From positions 310,001-374,000 of the forward strand of contig NZ_RAZT01000002.1 in NCBI RefSeq assembly GCF_003626635.1: 64,000 nt of DNA, in the 5' to 3' direction. This DNA is from Micromonospora musae (GTDB lineage Bacteria > Actinomycetota > Actinomycetes > Mycobacteriales > Micromonosporaceae). Each line of letters begins with the position of its first letter. Position 1 is the stretch's first letter. Below the pieces are notes generated by a model. The model searched no databases. It was given only the letters and a program-made list of their open reading frames with translations, and was not told the DNA's origin. The translations under genes and the position numbers were made by a program. Shown piece by piece: positions 46,795 through 54,884 of this stretch.

Positions 46795-47931
46795 GTGGTC
46801 AATGAGCCGACGCATGCCCCGCTGCTGAGTCTCGTCGTGCCCGTCCACGGCGTCGAGGCCTACCTGTACCAGTGCCTGGAGTCGATTCGGGCCGACATCC
46901 CGGCCGCCGAGGCGCACCAGGTCGAGCTGGTCGCGGTCGACGACGCCTCGCCGGACCGCTGCGGTGAGATGCTGCGCTCGTACGCGGCCGACCGGTCCGG
47001 CATCCGGCTCGTGCACCTGACGCAGAACGTGGGCCTGGGGCTGGCCCGCAACGCGGGGCTCGACGTGGCGACCGGCCGGTACGTCTGGTTCGTCGACAGC
47101 GACGACTGGCTGCCGCCGGGCACCATCCCCGCGGTGCTGGACCGGCTGCGCCAGCACGAACCGGACGTACTGCTGCTCGATCACCTCCGGGTGCACGAGG
47201 ACGGCCGGCGGGAGGTCGACGCCAGCAGCCACCTGCTGCGTGACGTGCCGGGTGTGGTTCGGCTGGCCGACCGCCCGCAGCTGCTGCGGGTGCAGCACAC
47301 CGCCTGGAACAAGGTGGTCCGCCGCGGCTTCCTGGACGAGCTGGGGCTGCGGTTCCACGCGGGCTGGTACGAGGACATCCCGTTCAGCCACCCGCTGCTG
47401 ATCGGCGCCGAGAAGATCTCGGTGCTGGACCGGGTCTGCTACCTGTACCGCCGGGGCCGGCAGGGGGCCATCACCTCGACCCGCAGCGGCCGGCACTTCG
47501 ACGCCTTCGACCAGTACGAGCGGCTGATGGACTGGGTGCGCCGGCGCCACCCCGACGAGCAGCTGCAGGCCGACCTCTTCGGGTTGATGGTGAACCACTA
47601 CCTCGTGGTGGCGGGCAACGACGACCGGCTCCACCCCCACCTGCGCCGGGCCTTCTTCCGGCGGGTGACCGAGCACTACCGCCGCTACCTGCCGACCCGC
47701 GGCTACACGCTGCCCGGCGGTGTTCCGGGGCTGAAGCACCGGCTGGTCGGGCGGGGCGACTACCTGGCGTACGCGGCCCTGCGGCAGGCGCACCGGGTGA
47801 CCGGCCGGCTGCGCGCCACCCGCGACGGCGGTCCGGGTGAGGACGCCGACACCGACCCGGAGACCGTGGGCGCGTCGATCGGGCAGCCGCTCCCCGCCGA
47901 GCAGGCCGGTGTGCTGACGGTGCGGGCATGA
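46795..47931 (+). CDS. Family 2 glycosyltransferase
   Basis: 378 residues, GT-A fold. LLSLVVPVHGVEAYLYQCLESI at residue 10, VELVAVDDASPDRCGE near 43, NVGLGLARNAGLDVATGRYVWFVDSDDWL near 80 with the DxD-type motif in VDSDDW. The C-terminal 150 residues resemble TagF/WcaA-like GT2 extensions. Cytosolic inverting transferase that likely builds the linkage or side chain. GTG start; its TGA overlaps the ATG of pseH. Confidence 0.88.
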   Translation: MVNEPTHAPLLSLVVPVHGVEAYLYQCLESIRADIPAAEAHQVELVAVDDASPDRCGEMLRSYAADRSGIRLVHLTQNVGLGLARNAGLDVATGRYVWFVDSDDWLPPGTIPAVLDRLRQHEPDVLLLDHLRVHEDGRREVDASSHLLRDVPGVVRLADRPQLLRVQHTAWNKVVRRGFLDELGLRFHAGWYEDIPFSHPLLIGAEKISVLDRVCYLYRRGRQGAITSTRSGRHFDAFDQYERLMDWVRRRHPDEQLQADLFGLMVNHYLVVAGNDDRLHPHLRRAFFRRVTEHYRRYLPTRGYTLPGGVPGLKHRLVGRGDYLAYAALRQAHRVTGRLRATRDGGPGEDADTDPETVGASIGQPLPAEQAGVLTVRA

Positions 47932-48470
47932 GCGAGCACCGCGAGCGGGTCGAGGAGGAGAGTGCGGCCGGTGCGGGGTTTCGCCCCGCCGACGACGGCG
48001 ACGTGCGGCGGATGCTGCAGTGGCGTAACCACCCGCAGGTTCGAGGGGTGAGCCTGACCAGCCACGAGATCGGCTTGGACGAGCACACCGCCTGGTGGAC
48101 GCGGGCCCGGGTCGACCCGGACCGTCGGGTGCTGATGCACCTGCACCGGGGCGTCCCGTCGGGGGTCGTCACCTTCGCCGGCCTCACCTCCCCGGAGCGG
48201 GCCCTCACCTGGGGTTTCTATCTCGACGTCGCCGGGCTGGACGCGCGGGGCGAGCTGCTGCCGGCATGGCTCTCCCTGGAGCGGGCGGCGATCGCGTACG
48301 CGTTCGAGACGCTCGGCGCGCACACGCTCGGCGGCGAGACGTTGACCAGTAACCAGCCGGTGCTCGCCCTGCACCGGCGGTTCGGCTTCCGCGTCGTGCG
48401 GCAGTACGAGCGGGAGATCGAGGGCAGGCCGCATCAGGTGGTCTGGACGGAGATGAGCAGAGGAAAATGA
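47928..48470 (+). CDS. pseH: PseH-like GNAT N-acetyltransferase
   Basis: 180 residues, GNAT fold. FRPADDGDVRRMLQWRNHPQVR at residue 15 and HTAWWTRA near 45 are typical of PseH. ERAAIAYAFETLGAHTLGGETLTSNQPVLALHRRFGF closes with the acetyl-CoA-binding and C-terminal pattern. It should acetylate the 4-amino group of UDP-4-amino-4,6-dideoxy-N-acetyl-altrosamine in pseudaminic acid biosynthesis. ATGA overlaps both with the glycosyltransferase before and pseI after, so all three are coupled. Confidence 0.85.
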   Translation: MSEHRERVEEESAAGAGFRPADDGDVRRMLQWRNHPQVRGVSLTSHEIGLDEHTAWWTRARVDPDRRVLMHLHRGVPSGVVTFAGLTSPERALTWGFYLDVAGLDARGELLPAWLSLERAAIAYAFETLGAHTLGGETLTSNQPVLALHRRFGFRVVRQYEREIEGRPHQVVWTEMSRGK

Positions 48471-49513
48471 CAGTCAGCATCGGGCCGCACCGGGTCGGCC
48501 CTGGAGAGCGTCCCCTCGTGGTCGCCGAGATGTCCGGTAACCACAACGGCAGCCTCGATCGGGCTCTGGAGATCGTGGACGCGGTGGCGGCGAGCGGAGC
48601 GCACGCGCTCAAGCTCCAGACGTACCGTCCGGACACCATCACCATCGACGTGGACGCGGAGGCGTTCCGGATCTCCGACGAGCACGGCCTCTGGGGCGGT
48701 GAGAACCTCTACCGGCTCTTCGAGCGGGCGCACACCCCGTACGAGTGGCACGAGCCGATCTTCGAGCGGGCCCGCCGGCACGGGCTGACGGTCTTCTCCT
48801 CCCCGTTCGACCACACGGCCGTGGAGCTGCTGGAGAAGCTGGACGTACCGGCGTACAAGATCGCCTCGTCGGAGCTGGTGGACCTGCCGCTGATCCGCCT
48901 CGTGGCGAGCACCGGCAAGCCGATGGTGATCTCCACGGGGATGGCCACCGTCGGTGAGATCGACGCCGCCGTGCGGACCGCCCGCGAGGGTGGCGCCGGG
49001 GGCATCGTGCTGCTCGCCTGCACCGCCTCCTACCCGGCGCCGCCGCAGGACAGCAACCTTCGCCGGATCCCGGTGCTGGCCGACACGTTCGGCGTGCCCG
49101 TGGGACTCTCCGACCACACGCCCGGCATCGGCGTGCCGGTCGCCTCGGTGGCGCTCGGCGCCTGCCTGATCGAGAAGCACGTGACGCTGCGCCGGACCGA
49201 CGGCGGCGTCGACTCGGACTTCTCGCTGGAGCCGGCCGAGTTGGCCGCGCTCACCGTCGAGTCGGAGCGGGCCTGGGCCGCGCTCGGCACCACCCACATC
49301 GGCCCCACCCCGACCGAGCGCGAGGGGTTGCGGTTCCGCCGCTCCCTCTTCGTCGTCGCCGACGTACGGGCCGGTGACCCGGTGACCGCGGCGAACGTCC
49401 GCTCGATCCGGCCCGCCGGCGGGCTGCCCCCGGCCGATCTGGACAAGGTGCTCGGGCGGACCTTCGCCAGTGACGTCTCGCGCGGGACGCCGCTCTCCTG
49501 GGATCTGATCTGA
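48467..49513 (+). CDS. pseI: Pseudaminic acid synthase
   Basis: 348 residues, NeuB-superfamily. LVVAEMSGNHNGSLDRALEIVDA near residue 15 and ALKLQTYRPDTITID mark the PseI subgroup; VFSSPFDHTAVELLEKLDVPAYKIASSEL follows. The C-terminal SAF-type domain begins after residue 280 (FRRSLFVVADVRAGDPV). It condenses phosphoenolpyruvate with 2,4-diacetamido-2,4,6-trideoxy-L-altrose to give pseudaminic acid. Last gene of this sub-operon, closed by a terminator. Confidence 0.92.
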   Translation: MTVSIGPHRVGPGERPLVVAEMSGNHNGSLDRALEIVDAVAASGAHALKLQTYRPDTITIDVDAEAFRISDEHGLWGGENLYRLFERAHTPYEWHEPIFERARRHGLTVFSSPFDHTAVELLEKLDVPAYKIASSELVDLPLIRLVASTGKPMVISTGMATVGEIDAAVRTAREGGAGGIVLLACTASYPAPPQDSNLRRIPVLADTFGVPVGLSDHTPGIGVPVASVALGACLIEKHVTLRRTDGGVDSDFSLEPAELAALTVESERAWAALGTTHIGPTPTEREGLRFRRSLFVVADVRAGDPVTAANVRSIRPAGGLPPADLDKVLGRTFASDVSRGTPLSWDLI

Positions 49514-49519
49514 CACGTG

Positions 49520-49553
49520 CGACGGGCCTGGTCCGTGCGGACCAGGCCCGTCG
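49520..49553. terminator. Hairpin between pseI and the second ACP gene
   Basis: Perfect palindrome 49520-49553 with arms CGACGGGCCTGGTCCG and a two-base centre; convergent genes on both sides. Confidence 0.75.
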
Positions 49554-49580
49554 TCGACTCTCCGGGAGCCGGCCGCGGGA

Positions 49581-49823
49581 TCAATCGGTGAGAACGGTCC
49601 CGTGCTTTTCCAAAATCTGCCGGGCGCGGTCGAAGGAACTGAGATCGATAACCTCGTCGGTCTCCAACATCACGTCGAACTCGTCCTCGATCGCGGCGAC
49701 GAGCGACATGTGCGCGAGCGAGTCCCACTGCTCGATCCCGCGATATTCCAGACTCTCCACCTCAGCGTCCTCGGGCAGTTCCAGGGCGGTTCGGAAGACG
49801 GTCCTCAGTCGCTGCAGTTCCAC
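49581..49823 (-). CDS. Acyl carrier protein (second copy)
   Basis: 80 residues. Phosphopantetheine Ser in QWDSLAHMSLV near residue 36; the body is strongly similar to the ACP at 27984 (YRGIEQWDSL, AAIEDEFDVMLETDEVIDLSSF). It is a lone gene, inserted on the minus strand between pseI and pseB and sharing the 244-bp divergent spacer with pseB. The duplication implies that an acyl group carried by ACP is also needed by the Pse half of the locus, perhaps as N-acyl donor. Confidence 0.92.
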   Translation of the reverse strand: MELQRLRTVFRTALELPEDAEVESLEYRGIEQWDSLAHMSLVAAIEDEFDVMLETDEVIDLSSFDRARQILEKHGTVLTD

Positions 49824-49963
49824 TGTTTTCCTCCGTGACAGGCACGCACGACCACGCGTGCCGGCCGAGTGTAGCCGAGGTCCGGGACCTCACCACCTGC
49901 GCTGGAATACACAGGAGATGTTCGCCTGGACGGCATTCCGCATTCACCTTGCCCGCGACGGCA

Positions 49964-50007
49964 GTTAACGGGAGTGCGTTGGCGTGTTAACCCACCGGGT
50001 CTACCGT
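49964..50007 (+). promoter_or_regulatory. Candidate promoter/operator of pseB
   Basis: Two GTTAAC hexamers (49964-49969 and 49986-49991) lie two helical turns apart. TTGGCG (49979-49984) and TACCGT (50002-50007) are spaced by 17 bp and could be -35 and -10 elements. Similar GTTAAC motifs precede the genes at 22228 and 36600. Confidence 0.3.
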
Positions 50008-50067
50008 CACGATCCGTTCCGTCAGCCGGGCGCCGACCGTAAGCCACCACGACCGCGGGAGAAGCAA

Positions 50068-51048
50068 TTGAAAGAGTTGAATGGGTCTTCCATTCTTATC
50101 ACCGGGGGAACGGGTTCCTTCGGGAAGGCCTTCCTCCGGCACGTCCTCGCCGAGGCCGACCCGGCCCGGGTCGTGGTCTTCTCCCGTGACGAACTCAAGC
50201 AGTACGAGCTGCGCCAGCAGCTGGGCGACGACCCGCGGCTGCGCTGGTTCATCGGCGACATCCGCGACCGGCACCGGCTGACCCGGGCCATGCACGGGGT
50301 GGACCACGTCGTGCACGCCGCGGCGCTCAAGCAGGTGGACACCGCCGAGTACAACCCGTCGGAGTTCATCGCCACCAACATCACCGGCTGCCAGCACGTG
50401 GTCGACGCCGCCATCGAGGCGGGCGTGAAGAAGGTCATCGCGCTCTCCACCGACAAGGCGTCCAGCCCGATCAACCTGTACGGCGCCACGAAGCTCGTCG
50501 GCGACAAGCTCTTCATCTCCGCGAACCACTACGCCGCCCACCACCCGACCCGGTTCGCCGTGGTGCGGTACGGCAACGTGGTCGGCAGCCGCGGCTCGGT
50601 GGTCCCGCTCTTCCGCCGGCTCGCCGCCGAGGGCAAGAGCCTGCCGATCACGGACAAGCGGATGACCCGCTTCTGGATCACCCTTCCGCAGGCCGTCCAG
50701 TTCGTCGTGGACTCGTTCGACCAGATGCAGGGCGGCGAGCTCTTCGTCCCGCGGATCCCGAGCATGCGGATCCTCGACCTGGTCGAGGCGGTCGCCCCGG
50801 ACGCCACCACCCACGAGGTCGGCATCCGCCCCGGCGAGAAGCTGCACGAAGAGATGATCTCCCTGGACGACAGCCGCCGGACGCTGCGCGCCCCGGACCG
50901 GTTCATCGTCCAGCCGACGATCGCCACCTGGGGTTACGAGCCGCCGGCCGACTGCGAGCCGGTGCCGGACAACTTCGCGTACCGGTCCGACAGCAACGAC
51001 GAGTGGCTGAGCGTCGAGCAGCTCCGCCACGTACTCAGCGAACAGTGA
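50068..51048 (+). CDS. pseB: UDP-GlcNAc 4,6-dehydratase (inverting)
   Basis: 326 residues from TTG 50068, preceded by GGGAGAAG; this start aligns with the family N-terminus (SSILITGGTGSFGKAFLRHVL), while a longer frame reaches back to 49984. HAAALKQVDTAEYNPSEFIATNI near residue 85 and YGATKLVGDKLFISAN near 140 (catalytic Lys) are diagnostic of PseB/FlaA1-type short dehydratases; FWITLPQAVQFV follows. First step of pseudaminic acid biosynthesis. Its stop overlaps the pseC start by one base (TGATG). Confidence 0.93.
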   Translation: MKELNGSSILITGGTGSFGKAFLRHVLAEADPARVVVFSRDELKQYELRQQLGDDPRLRWFIGDIRDRHRLTRAMHGVDHVVHAAALKQVDTAEYNPSEFIATNITGCQHVVDAAIEAGVKKVIALSTDKASSPINLYGATKLVGDKLFISANHYAAHHPTRFAVVRYGNVVGSRGSVVPLFRRLAAEGKSLPITDKRMTRFWITLPQAVQFVVDSFDQMQGGELFVPRIPSMRILDLVEAVAPDATTHEVGIRPGEKLHEEMISLDDSRRTLRAPDRFIVQPTIATWGYEPPADCEPVPDNFAYRSDSNDEWLSVEQLRHVLSEQ

Positions 51049-52205
51049 TGGCGATGCTTCCGTACGGTCGGCAGTCGATCACCGAGGACGACGTCGAAGC
51101 CGTCGTCGCCGCCCTGCGTAGCGACTGGCTCACCACCGGCCCACAGGTCGACGGCTTCGAGGCCGACCTGGCCGAGTGGGCCGGTGGGGTCGGCTGCGCC
51201 GCCGTCTCCAACGGCACCGCGGCGCTGCACGTCGCCTACGCGGCGGCCGGGGTGGGCCCCGGCGACGAGGTCGTCGTCCCGCCCATGACGTTCGTCGCGA
51301 CGGCGAGCAGCGCCGTCGCGCTCGGCGCGAAGATCGTCTTCGCCGACGTCGAGGAGGAGACCTTCACCCTCGACCCGGCCGCCGTCGCCGCCGCCACCAC
51401 CTCACGTACCCGGGTCGTCTCGGCGGTCGACTACGCCGGCCACCCGGCCGACTACGACGCCCTGCGAAGCGCGATGGGCGGCTCGGACGCGCTGCTGCTG
51501 GCCGACGCCGCGCACTCGATCGGCGCCACCTACAAGGACCGGCCGGTCGGCACGCTCGCCGACCTGACCACCTTCTCGTTCTTCCCCACCAAGAACCTCA
51601 CCACGGCCGAGGGCGGCGCGGTCGCCGCCACCGACCCGCGGCTGCTGGAGCGGGCCCGCCGGTTCCGCAACATCGGGCTGGTTCGGGACCGGAACGAGCA
51701 GCGCTGGCCGGACGAGGGTGGCTGGCACCAGGAGGTGCACGAGTTCGGGCTGAACTACCGGCTGCCGGACGTGCTCTGCGCGCTGGGCCGCAGCCAGCTG
51801 CGCCGGCTCGACGGTTTCCTCGCCCGCCGGGCCGAGCTGGTGGCCCGCTACGACGAGGCCCTGGCCGACCTGCCCGGTGTGCTCACCCCGGGCCGGCGGT
51901 CCTGGGCCCGGCCGGCGTGGCACCTCTACCCCGTCCGGATCCTCGACGGGCGTCGCCGCGAGGTGTACGACCGGATGCGCGAGGCTGGCATCGGCGTGCA
52001 GGTCAACTACATCCCGGTGCACTGGCACCCGGCCTTCGCCGACCTCGGCTACCGGCGCGGGTCCTGCCCGGTGGCTGAGTCGTTCTACGCCCAGGAGCTC
52101 TCGCTGCCGCTCTACCCGACGCTGAGCGACGCCGACCAGGAGCGGGTCGTGGACGCGCTCGCCGCAGCGTTGCGCGGGCGGACGGCGCGGCCCGCCGCCG
52201 CCTGA
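51048..52205 (+). CDS. pseC: UDP-4-amino-4,6-dideoxy-AltNAc transaminase
   Basis: 385 residues. PYGRQSITEDDVEAVVAALRSDWLTTGPQV at residue 4 is the PseC N-terminal signature. PLP motifs: VSNGTAALHVAYAAAGVGPGDEV, LLADAAHSIGATYKDRPVG and FSFFPTKNLTTAEGGAV with the Schiff-base Lys near 183. NYRLPDVLCALGRSQLRRLD and HLYPVRI complete it. It converts the 4-keto sugar from PseB to the 4-amino sugar with glutamate. Confidence 0.93.
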   Translation: MAMLPYGRQSITEDDVEAVVAALRSDWLTTGPQVDGFEADLAEWAGGVGCAAVSNGTAALHVAYAAAGVGPGDEVVVPPMTFVATASSAVALGAKIVFADVEEETFTLDPAAVAAATTSRTRVVSAVDYAGHPADYDALRSAMGGSDALLLADAAHSIGATYKDRPVGTLADLTTFSFFPTKNLTTAEGGAVAATDPRLLERARRFRNIGLVRDRNEQRWPDEGGWHQEVHEFGLNYRLPDVLCALGRSQLRRLDGFLARRAELVARYDEALADLPGVLTPGRRSWARPAWHLYPVRILDGRRREVYDRMREAGIGVQVNYIPVHWHPAFADLGYRRGSCPVAESFYAQELSLPLYPTLSDADQERVVDALAAALRGRTARPAAA

Positions 52206-52215
52206 TGGGACGCTG

Positions 52216-53058
52216 ATGCACCACGCCAACCACTTCTACGGCCACGCCCACGTGCTGGCCCGCTACGCGGGGCTGGGCGACCGGCACCCGCCGCGGATCA
52301 ACGGCTACGTCCAGCACGGATGGAACATCGGCGACGGGCTGGCCCCCGGCCACCCGTACGCCGAACGCACCCCGAGCCTGCTCTGGTCGGAGCAGACCCG
52401 GCGGCGCGCCTGGTCCGTGGGGCGGCGCAACGTCTCCGTCATCGGTGCGCCCTTCACGTACCTGCTGGCGATGGAGCCGGACGACCCGCCGGCCGAGGAG
52501 CGGGAGGGCACCATCTGGTACCCGTTCCACGGCTGGGAGGGGCAGCACGTACACGGCGACCACAAGAAGCTGATCGCGCTGATCCGAGAGACCGAGCCGG
52601 GTCCGGTGACCGTCTGCCTCTACTGGCACGAGTACGGCATGCGCGGGGTGCGGCGGCTCTACGAGAACGCCGGCTTCCGGGTGATCTGCCACGGTTACCG
52701 GGGGCACTGGTGGAAGGACACCGACCCGTACTTCCTCGACAAGCAGCTCGTCGAACTGCGCCGGCACCGTCGGGTGGCCTCGAACCGGCTGACCAGCGCG
52801 ATCTTCTACGGCATCGCGGCGGGCTGCGAGCCGGCCGTCTACGGCGACCCGATGGTGCTCGCCGACGAGGATCCCACCTTCGGCGGTACCGCCCGGATCC
52901 GTCGGCAGTGGCCGGAGCTGCACGGAGCGTCGGTCGACCTCCCCACCGCCGTCGCGATAGCCCGGGACGAGTTGGGCACCGACCACCGCTGCACGCCGGC
53001 CGCGCTGCGCGAGCTGCTCGGCTGGGCGAATCTCCAGGAGGAACCAGTTGACCACTGA
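52216..53058 (+). CDS. Unknown protein in the Pse cluster, possible glycosyltransferase
   Basis: 280 residues, no signal peptide or membrane helix. Recognisable stretches: NGYVQHGWNIGDG near residue 30, SLLWSEQTRRRAWSVG, VSVIGAPFTYLL, IWYPFHGWEGQHVHGDHKKLI, VTVCLYWHEYG and FRVICHGYRG. HGWN followed by a W-x4-R-x2-A motif and IGAPFxYL recalls uncharacterised capsule-cluster proteins with a GT-B-like fold. No transferase with the obvious job of adding pseudaminic acid is otherwise present between 45 and 57 kb, so this is a candidate for it. Start 10 bp after pseC; it overlaps the next gene by 11 bp. Confidence 0.65.
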   Translation: MHHANHFYGHAHVLARYAGLGDRHPPRINGYVQHGWNIGDGLAPGHPYAERTPSLLWSEQTRRRAWSVGRRNVSVIGAPFTYLLAMEPDDPPAEEREGTIWYPFHGWEGQHVHGDHKKLIALIRETEPGPVTVCLYWHEYGMRGVRRLYENAGFRVICHGYRGHWWKDTDPYFLDKQLVELRRHRRVASNRLTSAIFYGIAAGCEPAVYGDPMVLADEDPTFGGTARIRRQWPELHGASVDLPTAVAIARDELGTDHRCTPAALRELLGWANLQEEPVDH

Positions 53059-54865
53059 AACGGCGCCGGCCGACCGGATCGTCCTCCCGGGCGGGGAGAT
53101 GCTGACCTGGTCGGACCTGCCGGAGCAGCGTCCGGGCACGGCGGGAGCGCTGGCGGCGCTGGCGGCGCGCGTCGTACCGGCCGGAGCCGCCGTGCTGGTC
53201 GCCGGGCCGCACGACCCGGCGTTGCTGGACCGGCTCGCCCACGCCGAGGTCACCTGCCTGCTGCGCGGCTACCCCGACGGGGCGGCCCTGGCGTCGCGCG
53301 CCGCCCGGGTGGTGGTGGGCGGCCCCACCGGTCTCGGCGACGACGAGCGCTTCGACGTGGTGATCGCGGGCGCCGGGCTCGACCCGGTCGAGTCGGTCGA
53401 GGGGGCGCGGCTGGGCTGGGGCGCCGTCCTCGCCCGGCTCACCGGCGCGCTACGCCCCGGCGGCACCCTGCTGCTCTGGGCGCAGAACCCGATGGGGCTG
53501 CGCCGGCTCGTCGACACCGATGCCTGGTACGCCCGCCGGGACGACGCCGCCTGGACCGTGACCGGTGTGCTGGACGTCGACCACCCGGCGAACCGGGAGC
53601 AGCTGCGCGACCGCCTGGCCGGGGCCGGCCTGCGACCGGACGCCTTCTTCGCGGCGTACCCCGACGTCGGCGGGCGGGCCCTGATCGACGCCGACGAGCT
53701 GGCCGCCGCAACGACGTGCGGGCTCTTCGACGCGGTGCTGCACGACGCCGGCGGCAACGGGTTCGCCGCCACCACCGTGCTGCAGGACCCCGCCCGGCTC
53801 GCCGTGGACGCGCTGCACACCGGGCTCGGCGCCGCGCTGGCCCCGGGCTGGGTCGTGCTCGCGACCAAGGCGCCGGCGTCCGGGCCGGTCGACGGCGAGC
53901 CGTCGAGGGTGCTGCCGGTGGCGCTGCTGCAGACCGGACCCGCGGCGGACGTGCTGGAGGTCGTGACCGGTCCGCAGGGGTGGCGTTGGCAGGTGACGCC
54001 GGCCGAGCGCAGCGAGAATCCGGCCGCGCCCTTCGCGACCCGCGAGGCGGCCTGCCGCGACCTGGCCACGCTCGACGGTCAGCCGGTGCCGCAGGGACGG
54101 CTGCTGCGTACGCTGCTGCTCGACACCGCCCTGCGCCAGGACCTGGACGGGCTGCGCCGGACGCTGCGCGGGTACGCGGACTGGCTGGCCGGGCAGGCCG
54201 ACCCGGACGGGGAGCTCGGTGGCGCGGTGGCGCTGGCGACCGTCGACAACGTGCTGGTCGCCGACGGCGCGTACGCGCTGCTCGACCCGAGCTGGCAGGC
54301 CACGGCGCCGCTGCGCACGGAGGTGGTGCTCGCCCGCGGGCTCCGGCGGTTCGCCATCACCCTGGTCACCGGCGGGTACGCCCACCCATGGCCCTCCACG
54401 CTGGACATCGCGGGGCTCACCGTGGTGCTGGGCGGGGTGGCCGGCCACGACCTGGCCCGGGCGACCGTGTCGGCGGCCGTGGAGACCGAGGCCGCCGTGA
54501 CGGCCGCGGTGCGCGGGCTGGACAACGAGGGGCGGGGCGTGCTCCTGAGCGAGCTGCGCGCGGTCGAGCCGACCGACCCGCCGGCCGGGCCCCGCAGCTA
54601 CCAGCAGCTACGCGAGGCGTGGCTGCGCCAGCGGGAGGAGCTGACCCGGCTCACGGCGCTGCTCAAGTGGACCGAGGAGTTGCTCACCTCGCGGGAGCGG
54701 GCGCTGCGCCGGGCCGAAGTGAAGATCAACCTGCTCAGCGGCTCGGTGAGCTACCAGGTGGGCAGACTCGCCATCACCCCGGCCCGGCTCGCCCGGCGCG
54801 GGGCCCGCGCGGCCAAGCGCCGCGTCCGTGAGGTGCTGGCGCCCAAGCCCCAGGAGGGGCAGTGA
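53048..54865 (+). CDS. WbdD-like multidomain protein: methyltransferase-like, possible degenerate kinase, coiled coil
   Basis: 605 residues from TTG 53048, which has AGGAGGAACCAG directly upstream. Residues 35-190 look like a class I methyltransferase fold (AAVLVAGPHDPALLDRLAHA, FDVVIAGAGLDPVESVEG, LTGALRPGGTLLLWAQNP), but the Gly-rich motif I is degenerate. Residues 340-500 contain VALATVDNVLVADGAYALLDPSWQ, which resembles the DN...D motif order of kinase-like domains. Residues 515-570 form a heptad-rich coiled coil (QREELTRLTALLKWTEELL), then a basic tail. This order is that of WbdD, which caps O-antigen chains and sets their length. Assignment is inference. Confidence 0.6.
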   Translation: MTTETAPADRIVLPGGEMLTWSDLPEQRPGTAGALAALAARVVPAGAAVLVAGPHDPALLDRLAHAEVTCLLRGYPDGAALASRAARVVVGGPTGLGDDERFDVVIAGAGLDPVESVEGARLGWGAVLARLTGALRPGGTLLLWAQNPMGLRRLVDTDAWYARRDDAAWTVTGVLDVDHPANREQLRDRLAGAGLRPDAFFAAYPDVGGRALIDADELAAATTCGLFDAVLHDAGGNGFAATTVLQDPARLAVDALHTGLGAALAPGWVVLATKAPASGPVDGEPSRVLPVALLQTGPAADVLEVVTGPQGWRWQVTPAERSENPAAPFATREAACRDLATLDGQPVPQGRLLRTLLLDTALRQDLDGLRRTLRGYADWLAGQADPDGELGGAVALATVDNVLVADGAYALLDPSWQATAPLRTEVVLARGLRRFAITLVTGGYAHPWPSTLDIAGLTVVLGGVAGHDLARATVSAAVETEAAVTAAVRGLDNEGRGVLLSELRAVEPTDPPAGPRSYQQLREAWLRQREELTRLTALLKWTEELLTSRERALRRAEVKINLLSGSVSYQVGRLAITPARLARRGARAAKRRVREVLAPKPQEGQ

Positions 54866-54884
54866 ACGGGTGGAGGTGCCGCTG

